Assembly: GCA_963693365.1 (NCBI GenBank)
Contig: CAVNZM010000001.1
Location: forward strand, 310,001 to 374,000
Direction of reading: 5' to 3'
Source of the DNA: Amoebidium appalachense
Lineage: Eukaryota; Ichthyosporea
DNA: 64,000 bases
Part shown: positions 12,676 through 36,717 of the stretch, piece by piece
Layout: the number at the start of each line of letters is the position of its first letter
Position numbering within the stretch: the stretch's first letter is position 1
Program-made: the position numbers and the translations under genes
Notes under the pieces: model-generated
Database searches by the model: none
Told to the model about the DNA's origin: nothing
The model's input: only the letters and a program-made list of their open reading frames with translations

Positions 12676-13028
12676 AGGCACTCTTCCTGCCGTGCGTTGT
12701 TCCCTTCGCGCTTTATGAAGGCTGAATCATTACAGCACCAAAACGTTTTCCGCCCAAGTTCTCGTGTTCTTAGCGGGCGCAGCTCATTGGCGTAGCTTGC
12801 GTACTTTCATGAAAGCTGCCACGCACAAAAAGATGTCCCTTGATGCAGATGCACTAGGTTTGACTTAACACCGAAGCCTCCTCCTCTCCCTCCACGCCTG
12901 GCGCCCCTACTCCGCTTCCCCCCTTTCCCCCCGCGGTATGCTCACACCTACCCCCCGACACATGTGGTGGGACATCTAAACTCTTCACAAGTAATCCCCT
13001 CTTGCCTGCCCCTTTTGACACCCTCCAC

Positions 13029-13064
<36 letters not shown>

Positions 13065-13199
13065 ACCCATCCATTCCCCCTTTCCTTTACACCAGAGAGC
13101 AAGTTTGTGATGGAGCGGTGGCGGTTGGCCTTCAAGACTGCGTCGGCTCTCTCGGAACAAGACCTGGTCATCAAGTTGCCTCGAAACCAAACCTCGTAA
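12159..13199 (+). CDS. Small coiled-coil protein, Dad2-like (DASH/Dam1 kinetochore complex)
   Basis: Exon 1 is 12159-12309 (donor GATG|GTGTGC, phase 1) and exon 2 is 13096-13199 (acceptor TTTACACCAG). They join without a frame error to 84 residues. The N-terminal half is a leucine/glutamate helix (VAQLREELTYLLELTEHAR to LLREKTDDLD). Then comes MERWRLAFKTASAL and a short tail DLVIKLP. This order (helix, xxxWxxxxxxxS/A, L-V-x-P end) resembles Dad2 of the DASH/Dam1 ring, which links kinetochores to microtubules and is known from fungi and scattered other lineages. The assignment rests on pattern and length only, and a generic coiled-coil protein such as KxDL is possible. The intron carries three sense-strand poly-C runs; the first begins about 11 nt after the donor. 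Confidence 0.5.
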
Positions 13200-14498
13200 C
13201 ATGGCTGCCCAGCGAACAAATTTATTTAAAAACGCTCTTTTGCTGGCTTAAGACTTTAGCTTTCTATATAGGACAGGCTAGAGTTTGGACTGTCTAGACA
13301 GCGTGCATGAATGGTGGTATTGGCTAGTGTACTTAAACTGTGCTTAGTTTCGGCTACTCTCTCGTTCGAGTCATGACTGTGCGTGAGGGCGGGTATGAAT
13401 GAACAGACTGACGTACACACTCAATAGATAGGCGCGCATATAAATGACACCCACCTCCCGATTTTGCCCGGTGCTGGTGCAACCAGCTGATATCATACTC
13501 CCAACCACGTACATACCCCCCCTTCCCCCCCCCCCCCCCCCCCCCCCTTTTCTATGAGCCTTTCGATTTAAACCGGCTCCCTTGCTTTGGCCGAACCTAC
13601 CTTTTGATACCCATTATTTCTGCTATGTTTCTAATACCCATAACAGTGGTACTTCCCGCGTGCGCGCGCGTGGAGGGGGTGGGGGGGGGGGGGGGGGGGG
13701 GAGGGGGGGGGAGGGGGGAGGAAGGGTGGGGGGGGGTGGAGGATGGGTTGTCGTCAAAAGCCTTTCACAATCCATATTGTGTAAACAATTGTATAGCATG
13801 CTTTCATCAAGAAGGGGATTGCTTTGTGTTTAATGAATGCATAGGCTGACAGGCCAGTGGTTACCGTGGTACTCACACAAACAACTGTATGCAAAGCCAC
13901 TTAATTCTTGTATTGTCCCATTGCGCGCGGTTGCATTCAGAGAACATCTACTGTGTAGATCACAAAAGTGAGAGGGACAGAGTGTCGAACTAAAGGTGGG
14001 AATTGGCTTGTAAATACCCATATGAAGTAAAACAAAACATCACATAATCGGTGAGCCTGGGCTGTGGACGCAGGACACCAGCGGCTGTGTTATCATTTGG
14101 CATTTCGCATTCGCGCTAATTAAAGATCGTTTCTTGCATGTATATGTCGTGGCTGTGCCTCGTAGCAAAAGCCCATGAAGTAGTACGGAAATCATGATTG
14201 AAGTTCAGAGTGCAATGGCAGCGGCAAATGATGTCAAAGCCAGTGTCCTGGGTGCATGTTTTCATGCTGTGTGCGTGTTTTGTGTGTAGGTACATGCATG
14301 TACATTTGTGCCGTGATCGCGTATGCGTTATCCACGCCTGCTATACGGTTGTGTGTGTGTGTAAGTAACGCTCGGGTATTGCACATATGTATCGCCATCG
14401 TCACCATCTACCCAGCAATCGTCGTCAGCATCCATACAGCTGAATAAATGTCACATAGCCCCAATCCAAAAGAACAGAAAGAAAAACACAAGGAACAA
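13200..14498. other. Intergenic, no gene recognised
   Basis: Contains C-run 13523-13547 and a G-rich tract 13676-13736. The remainder (13200-13500, 13750-14498) is unique-looking with no convincing coding segment. It separates two convergent genes, so it probably includes both 3' UTRs. Confidence 0.5.
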
Positions 14499-27844
<13,346 letters not shown>

Positions 27845-28257
27845 GGTGTACACGGGCCAAAGCCTCAAGCACTTGGCTTCCTGCACCTGCATCATAGGCG
27901 GAAGGTGTGAGTCGGCACACTCTTTGCTTTGACACATGGTTTCTCAATTACTTGTTTCTTTTCTTACACTATCTATAAATACACCCACCGCACCCATCCC
28001 CACCCCTTCATTTGAGCAGCCCAAGGCTTAATTGTATGAGAAGTGGTGGTGAGTAGAGCCACTCTTTTTTTTTTGTGGGGGGAGGGGGGGGGTAAACCGT
28101 CGATGTCTTGCCGAATCAAACATTTTTCCCTTTTAAATTGCTAAAGAACAAAAGCGGAGGGGAGGAGAGCGGAGGGGGGAGGGGTTGCATATTTTGGTTA
28201 ATCGGTGGCAGTTGACAGAACGGAGGGCCGTGTGCGGGTGTGTGTGTGTGTGTGGAT

Positions 28258-28303
<46 letters not shown>

Positions 28304-29725
28304 GGGGGGGGGGGGGGGGGGGGGGGGGGGCAAAAATGATGTGTGCGTGCTCCAGAGTACACACAGCTGTGAACTCGAGAAAAAGGAAGTGATTGTATAT
28401 TTATCTATGCCAGGCAAATAATCAACACGAGCTTTTGTGGCTGCATGGGGGGCGGAGCAATTGAAACGGGTTGCAGGGGAGGGGGGGGGGGGGGGGGGGG
28501 GGGGGGGAAGGTGGAGTAGTGAGGCCAAAAGGGAAGGACAGCAAACAAGGTCAGAGCAGAAAGGGGAGGGGGGGGGGGGGGCTGCCATGGAGCAGCCGGT
28601 AGGAGGGGACTGGAGAAGAAGTTAGGACCAGATGAGGGATGCAAGAATGAGCCTAAGAGGGAAGAGAGCGGGGCTTATTTGGCAAAAAAAAAAAAAAAAA
28701 GAGTGAAAGGGTTGTTAAGAAATGAGGGGGAGCTACGGAGACCCTGTTGAGTGAATCGAAGGGATGGATGGCTGTAAGGGAGTGAAAGTAGCAAGGTTTT
28801 TTACTTTCTGTTATTATTATTATTGTTATTATTTTTTTATTTTTTTATTTTTTTTTGGGGGGGGGGGGAGGGGGGAAGGAGGGAGGGAGGGAGGGAGGGG
28901 GGGGGGGGGGCAAACGTTTCTTTTATGGGGGAAGGAGGGGAGGGCGAGAGGGGAAAGGGGGGGGGGGGGGGGGGGGGGGGGGGAGTTGGTGGAGCAGGTG
29001 CGCTGACCGGGAAGGTCGAGATACTGGAGGCATGTGAGCGATGGGCTGAAGGGGTGATGAGACACGGGGCAAGCAAACGAATTTTGTCAAAGTATAAAGA
29101 CTGTAACGGCGGGAAGCGGGCGATGGGCTTAACGGGCGTTGTGCAGGGACGGCTCGGAAGCAGATGCAGAAGAAAGAGAAGGAGAGACGAAGTGCAAGGA
29201 GACAGGTGGGGCTTGTGTGATTGTTAACAAACGTGCACTATTGCCGAACAGATGCAAGCTTTAAATTGCAGTTACCGATTTGAACCTTTGATGACGAGCT
29301 CCAGCAGGCAAACCACCAGTTGAGTAGAAGCAGGACAAACAGCGTAAACCGTTTATTGTAATCTGCTATTTTGTTCTTCCAAGCTTGTGTTCACCGTGGC
29401 CTTCAAAGCTTTGAGTTCTTTTCCCTTTCCTTTTGCTCCCCCGCTTTGTCTGAAATCTTCAAAGAAGAAGAAGCGTGGCCATAGAATACGCTATGATGAG
29501 TTGGTAGAGGGGTAGCTTGGCACTACTAAACGTGGCTGATTGCACATCAGTGCAGCCTCACTACACAACCAAAAACTTTACGCGGGACTCAGGCTGCTGT
29601 AGGCTGCTGTAGGCCTGAGGCCGACTGACTGTAGGAACGGATGACGTGGCTGGCAGGCCTGGATTGCAGTATTGCATATTCCCGAGGGTCGCTCTCGGTG
29701 CGTTCTGAGCCAATCTCAGATCAAA

Positions 29726-29784
<59 letters not shown>

Positions 29785-30073
29785 TTCCTCCCCCCCCCCC
29801 CCCCCCCTCTAGATTCTGGATCCCCCTCCCCGGGCACACCCCCCACCAGCTCTCCCACTCTTTTGACCCCTCTGAGATGCTAGATTCCAAGATTTTGCAC
29901 GCAGACATACTATGTGCTTGGGCGCACGCACACACTCGAGCTCACTCGAGCTCGCGCACTCCGATCGCGACTGCCCGAGGCTCACACACACACAAATTTT
30001 AACACACTGTAAAGTGGTAACTTATCGGACAAAGGGTTCAACGCACACACAGGCACTTGAACAATACTTGCAG

Positions 30074-30113
<40 letters not shown>

Positions 30114-30184
30114 GGTGCGTGGGTGGGTGTGCGTGTGGGTGGGTGGTGGGTGTGTGTGTGTGTGTGTGTGTGTGTTTGTGTGTG

Positions 30185-30253
<69 letters not shown>

Positions 30254-30258
30254 CTGTG

Positions 30259-30334
<76 letters not shown>

Positions 30335-30480
30335 CGCGTGTGCGCGTGTGCATGTGCGTGTGCGTGTGCGTGTGTGTGTGCGTTTGCGAGTGTGCGTGTG
30401 TGTGAGTGTGTGAGTGAGTGTGTCTGTGTGTGTGTGTTTGTATGTGTGCAGTGTGTGTGTGCATGTGTGTGTGTGTGTGC

Positions 30481-30519
<39 letters not shown>

Positions 30520-30565
30520 TGTGTGTGTATGTGTGTGTGTGTGTGTGCGTGTCTCTGTGTGTGTG

Positions 30566-30597
<32 letters not shown>

Positions 30598-31000
30598 ACA
30601 TTGTGTGTGTGTGTGTATGTGTGTCGGTGTTCTTCAGCCTAATAAATTAATGCCAGTATTCCCCCAGGATTCATCGAATCATGAGTGTAGTGCATTATCA
30701 CTGAAGATTGAACGTTACATAGTATAACGATTCCCAATCAAAGGCACAGGGTGGAAATATTAACCTTGAAGATAATGCCATGTTTGCCCGGTGAACGAGT
30801 GTGCTCACACGTTTTTAGCCTTTACCCACTCTGCCTTCCAGAGGCTACGTGGATGGTTTTTGATAATTCAGGCTACCTGCCAGAGGTAGCATTCTATATA
30901 CTTTTAGACCGTGATATATAAGTACAACACCTAAGCCTGCCAGAGGCGGGAAACACATGTCATACATACATTACTGGAAGCCAAAAGAACTGTGCGCATT
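27845..31000. other. Intergenic; long G, C and GT tracts, no gene recognised
   Basis: Includes poly-G 28259-28330, G at 28482-28507 and 28961-28983, T-to-G junctions at 28069-28092 and 28829-28875, poly-C 29728-29806 and a 0.5-kb (GT)n block 30076-30630. Unique-looking sequence at 29040-29700 and 30640-31000 shows no convincing exon. The last part probably includes the subtilisin 3' UTR. Confidence 0.6.
30076..30630 (+). repeat. (GT)n block of about 550 bp
   Basis: GT repeats with GGGT, GCGT and GAGT interruptions. All six frames stay open over long stretches, encoding only Cys/Val or His/Thr. Confidence 0.97.
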
Positions 31001-32471
31001 TTAAGCGATTGGCTCCATAGGGGTTGACCCGCAACCCAAAAGTGTAGAAGAGCACACAGACACTACTCCCTGGGTACGACCTAACTGAAGTGCTGCCCTG
31101 AGTGTCATAGAACCCTTGGGCACTGTAAAAGTATAGTGGTAGACCTGCCATGTCTTACCGAGGGAGGCAGTTGTTCTTGTAGCATTGGGAAGTAAGTAGC
31201 CTGGTGCATCAGTGTCTGCAAACAGCCTCAATTCGTCGCCTGCAACTGTACTTTTTGCAACAACCGTTAACCGATACTCCCCCGGGCCCAAGGCCAGCTG
31301 TGGCCTTACGAACTGCGCATCGAAATAACGAAAACTTTGGCGTGTAGAAAGCGGTGGAAGCGTCAAAGCCAACGACCCGTCCCCTTCTTCCTGTGGGGAG
31401 AGAGCAGTGCTGAGGAGCGGGTCTTGTTTTAGGGCCCATTGTGTCAAAGACTCATCCACAACAAGGTCCGACGGTATGCACCTTGGGTCGAGGAACGCAG
31501 GTGCAGCAAACTCAGATGCACTCGGGCACGTGTAATCATCAAGGGGAGACCCAGGCGTGGAGACGGCTGTGTGCTCTACCGTGACGGTAATGGTAGGTGG
31601 GGGGGTGAAGGGTGCTAGTTGTTGTTGCAGGGTGGTTGTGGGTGTGGCCGTAATCACTACGGTGGCGGTGGTGGTTATAACCGAGGTGACTATGGTGGCC
31701 GGGGATGCGGGGGCCCGAACTGTCTGTGGTGGGAGGGTCGTCTGGACAGTAAACGGTGGTGCGGTCACTGTGACCGTACGCTCAGCAGTCTGTATGGGTG
31801 TGACTGTCTCGGTGAGCGTCTGCGTGCGGTACACGGTAACCTCCGGGGCAGGTATGGGCCCCCCTGCCTCTGACACTGTTGTTTCATTGCTGTTTGCCAT
31901 GAACAACAAGTTGAGCATGCGATTGGATGTGTTTGTGAGCGTGCCCAGCTTGACCTGCCCAACCGAGGCCGTGGCAATTAGTGCGGCCTTGACCTGGGCC
32001 GGACTGGCAGTGGGGTTGAGGGAGAGGTAGTTTGCGGCCGCCCCAGCCACCAAGGGGCATGCCTGGCTGGTGCCGGTCAGTCTTTTGGTGAGGCCGTTAA
32101 GCCAAAGCGACTCAACATCTTCACCGGGGGCCAGAAGGTCAACACACTTGCCGTGGTTGCTGAAGAAGAAAGGAGTGTTAGTACGGTTAAGAAGATACTG
32201 GATTTGTTTGTGCTCGAAACTCGGTGCCCTGATGTTGAGGAGGGAGAAAGGATGTTGGGACGTGGGGATGGCACGCACAAAGAGGTACACAGCCTGGTAT
32301 TATACTTCATAAATGGTTGTATAGCATGCATGGCAGTATTCGTATTCAGATCACACGCCATACACAAAGAAAATTCGAAATAGGCTGGAGAGGGACGAAA
32401 TGAGGTGCAATAAGTGGTGTGCGCGCCCACGTGTGTGTGTGTGTGTGTGTGCTTGTGCGTGTGCGCGCGCG

Positions 32472-32519
<48 letters not shown>

Positions 32520-32746
32520 CACGTGTGTGTGTGTGCAAGCGCGTGTGTTCGTGAGCCAGGTGTGAAGGTGTATGCCTACCTGTACACGTGTGTTTGAATG
32601 TGTTTATGTGTCCGTGCCTGTCTGTGTGTATTGTGGTGGTGGTGATGGGGGGAGAAGGGGGGGGGGGGGGGGGGGGGGGGAGGGATGTCTTTTCCTTCTT
32701 TTTTTTTATTGTTCGTTTTTTCTTTTTTTCTTTTCTTTTTTCTTTT

Positions 32747-32777
<31 letters not shown>

Positions 32778-34237
32778 GAGCAAATGCGGGTGAGAAGCAT
32801 GGTGCAGGAAGCATTCAAAGGCAAACATTCAAGTATGCAACATCAGCAATGTGCACAGTATGTCAGGGGGGAGGCGAGAGGAGAGGAGAGCAGAGAACAC
32901 CACTTGCCTGTATGCCGGCAACTCGTCGCGGATATTTGTAGCCGCAACGGTGATGGTCAGACCAAACCCGGCAGGGGCAGTGGTGCAAGCATCCACCCCA
33001 CTGGGCACTGTGTTGCCAGCCGCATTGACCACCACAACATTGTCGTTAATCAGAGCCTCGACACTGCGTTTGAGGGCAGGCGAGTCCCCTGCTTCATGCA
33101 GTGACATGGACACTACTGCTCTTCGCTGCTTGTTTCTCCGCAAAACGATCTGGTTGAGGCCATCGAGCACGAGGGATATGGGGCCCTTACCCTCGGGGGG
33201 TATAACTCGGACCGAGTGGACCGTGGCACGACTCACACCCCACTTACGACCCGCCACCAGCCCGGCAACGTGTGTGCCGTGCCCGTTACCGTCGGCAAAG
33301 CTTGTGGTGTTGTAGGAGTGGAAGTTGCGTGCACGACCCTCAAAGTCGGGATGAGTCACGTCAATACCCGTGTCCACTACATACACATCGACATCGGCCG
33401 CGGCAGTGCCCACAATGAATGATGTCATACGGTCGAGAGGAAGGCTGCCAAGGACGAAAGTGAATGTTACACAGAATATTCGGAAGGGGGGTTGGTCCCG
33501 AAAAACACAAAACCGTGCTAAACATAACCAATTGTGAGGGATGACCAATTGTGGAAGATGTGATCATTGTGTTCACATTGCGATACCACGATTCTTAAAT
33601 ACTAAAAAAGGAAAGGAAAAAAAGACCAGGCATACTTCTCAACACCCGCACTTCGCGTCTTTTTCGCCGAGTATGATATGCATAACCTTCAGAGCCTACG
33701 TATGCCATACAGTCGCACAGACTGTGTATATGATACAAGCAGGGTGGAACTATATGCCTACCTTTTCTGGTTAATACGGTCCAGGGCCCAAGAATCTGTC
33801 GGCTGTAGTGTGGGCGCACCACCATTCCTGACGTACCAGTCGTCACCAACTTCCCGCTTTGCCCTCCGGGACCCTCCCGTCACTGCGACCGCAGCACTAA
33901 TAGACACCGTCCTATCCTCCTCTACGGCCTCTACCTCGGGAATAGAAATCACGCGCTCAACCTCTGCAGGTGACAATGTGGCTACCACGGCACCCAAGGT
34001 ATCCATCTGCGCCGTTATGCTCGCCTCCAGGTCCGGCCGGTTGAGGTCATCGTTGTCACGTCTCAATGCCTGCACTAGCCGGGAAAGCAGCTCTGGCGAC
34101 CGGTGTGTGTCCTTCACCGTTATGATATATTGGCCGTACACACGGGCATTGTCAGCTGCCCGGTGGTAGCGTGCTCTTCCCTCGACCACACTGCTCAGGC
34201 CCGCAGCGGTCAACAAAACTGAAACCACTCTCTTCAT
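31001..34237 (-). CDS. Secreted subtilisin-like serine protease (S8, proteinase K type), 3 exons, 723 aa
   Basis: Exons 34237-33762, 33444-32908 and 32159-31001 join in phase. The start is the ATG opening MKRVVSVLLTAAGL, a typical signal peptide. An inhibitor-I9 propeptide follows (YGQYIITVKDTHRSPE to EVEAVEEDRTV, about 35-125), then a basic RRAKR cleavage region (about 135). The catalytic domain holds the triad: Asp183 in YVVDTGID, His214 in GHGTHVAGL and Ser369 in GTSQACPLVAG, with Asn in VNAAGN as oxyanion residue. After about residue 435 comes a Thr/Val/Pro-rich linker, then a C-terminal segment (about 590-715) resembling a carbohydrate-binding beta-sandwich. Intron 2 has a GC donor (CATACAG|GCAAGT). 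It is required to give PAYSNHGKC, the proteinase-K-type block. It presumably digests protein outside the cell. Confidence 0.93.
32431..32780 (+). repeat. GT/GC tract, poly-G and T-to-G junction in subtilisin intron 2
   Basis: (GT)n at 32431-32540, poly-G at 32657-32690, then about 60 bp of T-rich sequence passing into poly-G at 32757-32778. Confidence 0.95.
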
Positions 34238-34860
34238 AGTGATGCCCTTGTTTGTGCACACAACTACAGACCCGCTGTCCTAGTGCACTACTTCCCCTTG
34301 AGGTAGCCGCCCGCGGCCAGGGGGATGGTAGAAAGAAAAGCCTACAGCCAACAAAGTATGCTAACGACGTCTTCAACTGAACTGGAAGAAGGGGTCTGTT
34401 TACAAGTAAGGGTCACCTCGGGGCTCTTGAATAGTGGAGACAAAATGGAGTCGACAGTTGTATGTGACCACGGGGGCGCTATGCCATTGGTCATGATATT
34501 CCTGCACTGTGATCTCCCAAAACATCTTTGGATAACGTCCGATTTTTCGATTTTTAAATCATATAACCATACCACAGGGCACAGGCTCTTTAACATTTTT
34601 GCGGTAGGTCGCCAGCCTACAGCAGTCCAATTGTATCAAATATCTATATTTGGGTTTTGATTGAATAGAACTCCCAAGCTAGAAGTTGAGTATACGGTTT
34701 CTTTTTTTTTCCCCTATCATCTTTTGTTTTTTGTTTTTTTTGTTTTTTTTGTTTTTTTTTTTGGGGGGGGGGGTTTACACACTTTTTATTGCGTGGACAC
34801 TGCCGGAGGCCCAGTTCGGTGAAATAAATATCATATGCATCAAAGCTAATGCCCAACTAT
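34238..34860. other. Upstream region of subtilisin gene, bordering the transposon
   Basis: The 620 bp between the subtilisin start codon and the left transposon end. It includes a T-run passing into G at 34701-34773. No promoter element could be assigned. The transposon insertion lies upstream of this gene. Confidence 0.5.
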
Positions 34861-34905
34861 AGGGGTCCGGTCTTAATGACGTCACTAATTGAGAAGGAGG
34901 GCAAG
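34861..34905 (+). repeat. Left terminal inverted repeat of DNA transposon
   Basis: Outer part AGGGGT through AATGACGTCAC (34861-34885), inner part GAGAAGGAGGGCAAG (34891-34905). It pairs with 45629-45571 in inverted orientation; the right copy has about 14 extra bases between the two conserved blocks. Confidence 0.8.
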
Positions 34906-35928
34906 CACAAGAAAAGCACCGATCAAGTTGGGGGCCGCGAGAGACTTTCCTGTTTGCGAAACGGAAACGAAAGTCCATGTGTGCACCACGTTACGCGGCC
35001 TAAACAAACGAAAATATTAAACGTAAAACTAGGGAACTAAATTGTATGTTTACTTGTTATTTAGTTTTTACCTTCTGTTGTGAATCTTAAAAGGTATACC
35101 CCTAAGGGGTGCCCACACTATGCCCTCTCGTTGTGCAGCAGACCACTGCAAGGCCACTGCTGGGCCTGGTTGTAAGCAGGTGCTTATTCGAAGGCACAGT
35201 GCAGAGGTTGTTAGTGCGTGGTTTAAGCAAATACGGCCAAGGTACACGGAAGATGACCTGAGGAAGGATCTAGGGGTGTGCCATGTCCATTTTCCCGAAG
35301 GGTCATTTGTGTTCGGCCCCACTGGGCGAGCAACCTTAGTGGCTGGGGCCATACCGTACACACGTGAGTAAGAGGAAGGACTACGCCGGCAGGCCGAAGA
35401 CGCCAAAAGGCAGCGGGAAGCAGACTTGCTCTTGGGGGAGGACGGACGCACCAAGCGTCGTCGCGAGCGGGAACAAAACGCATCGGTTGATGAGCTCAAC
35501 AAACAGATCGGCACACTCAACATGGTGGTGGGGAAGCGAAACAAGCAGATTTCAGACATGGACTCGGAACTCAAACAGTTGCGGGACAGATGTGCCGTTT
35601 TGGAAGCACGTATGGAGACTGTTGAGCGCAAAAACGAGAGTCTTGGTCAGCCTCTGAAAGAGAAAGAGATCAACTGCATCAGCAAACTCACCTACGATGG
35701 TGTTGTGCAGTCGGACTTCAAAACTCGTTTCTACACACTTTTCACAACGGGCAATGCGTTCAAAGCGTTCATTTTGCTCTGTTTCGAATTTCACCTCCAC
35801 CTTCTGTATATGGGGGTCGACCCAGTTACCGGGGTGCCAGTGGGGGCTCGGGGCCCAAAGAGAGCACTGTCGTTTGAGAACGCAATCCTGCTGGTGCTTG
35901 TGAGACTGCGGCACAATTTCCCATTTCA

Positions 35929-35933
35929 CCACA
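35929..35933 (+). repeat. Target-site duplication of copia element, left copy (CCACA)
   Basis: CCACA directly before the left LTR. The identical pentamer follows the right LTR at 42326-42330. Five base pairs is the usual copia duplication length. Confidence 0.95.
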
Positions 35934-36641
35934 TGTCATCTTCACTTAATTCTCAGCAAGACTTAGAAGTTGAGTTTGGTATTTATTTATTAGTTGTTGT
36001 AGTTTGTTTCCTTTTCCTTTCTTCATTTCTTTCTTTCTTTTCCGTTTCCGTGTACACGACATCTTAGATCTGTGTACGTATCGACATACTTAGCTCGCGC
36101 ACACGTATTGTCGTTTGCGTCAAAATCTATATATGTCATCCAATCATATCTCGTTTGTATTTTCCCAAATATAGTAACTTACATTCCTTTCTCATTCCTT
36201 TCCCACGACGTAGCATTGTGCTATGTTCTTCAACTATTAGGAAAAATTATATTTAGACGTGTTATGATAAGAACATGTATAAATATATGTTATGAATTAA
36301 TAGTTACATAAGTGGTTTCATTTTATTAAATGTTTCCGTGCTTTTATTAGAAGTTTCTTTCATTAGAGGATTGAGTTTTATATTCTAAATGTCGACAGAC
36401 ATTTTATTCGATATATTTTACACTCATAGTTTTCATTCTTTTGATTGGTTTATCGTTTCACATTCCCAAGTATAAAAGGGACCTCATCTTGAAATAAATC
36501 ATAAGCAGTCGTATTCACTTCCTATGGTTCCAGAAATCGTTCCTCCTCTCCGGTTGTGTTTTTCCCGTGTGTCTTTGTGTTGTGTTTTACATAACACCCA
36601 TCTGTGCTCTCTGCTTCTCCGTTTACCCACACAAAATAACA
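35934..36641 (+). repeat. Left LTR of copia element
   Basis: 708 bp, starting TGTCATCTTC and ending AAAATAACA. It contains a TATA box (TATAAAAGGG at 36471) and AATAAA at 36493, placing the transcription start just after position 36490. It differs from the right LTR at 36092 (A versus C) and 36341 (C versus T) as far as I can see by eye. Confidence 0.97.
36471..36480 (+). promoter_or_regulatory. TATA box of copia LTR promoter
   Basis: TATAAAAGGG sits 537 bp into the LTR and is repeated at the same offset (42155) in the right LTR. It is followed closely by AATAAA, the usual compact promoter and polyadenylation layout. Confidence 0.7.
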
Positions 36642-36717
36642 GGTTTACGGCCCCTTTGCACGCTAACACACAATCTCGCTACAACCGCGAAAATCTCTCA
36701 GTCTTACTGCTTCAATC

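Noticed and set aside
36072-36311. Identical 79-codon open frames in the two LTRs (also 41756-41995)
   Set aside because: They lie inside non-coding LTR sequence and have no copia protein similarity.
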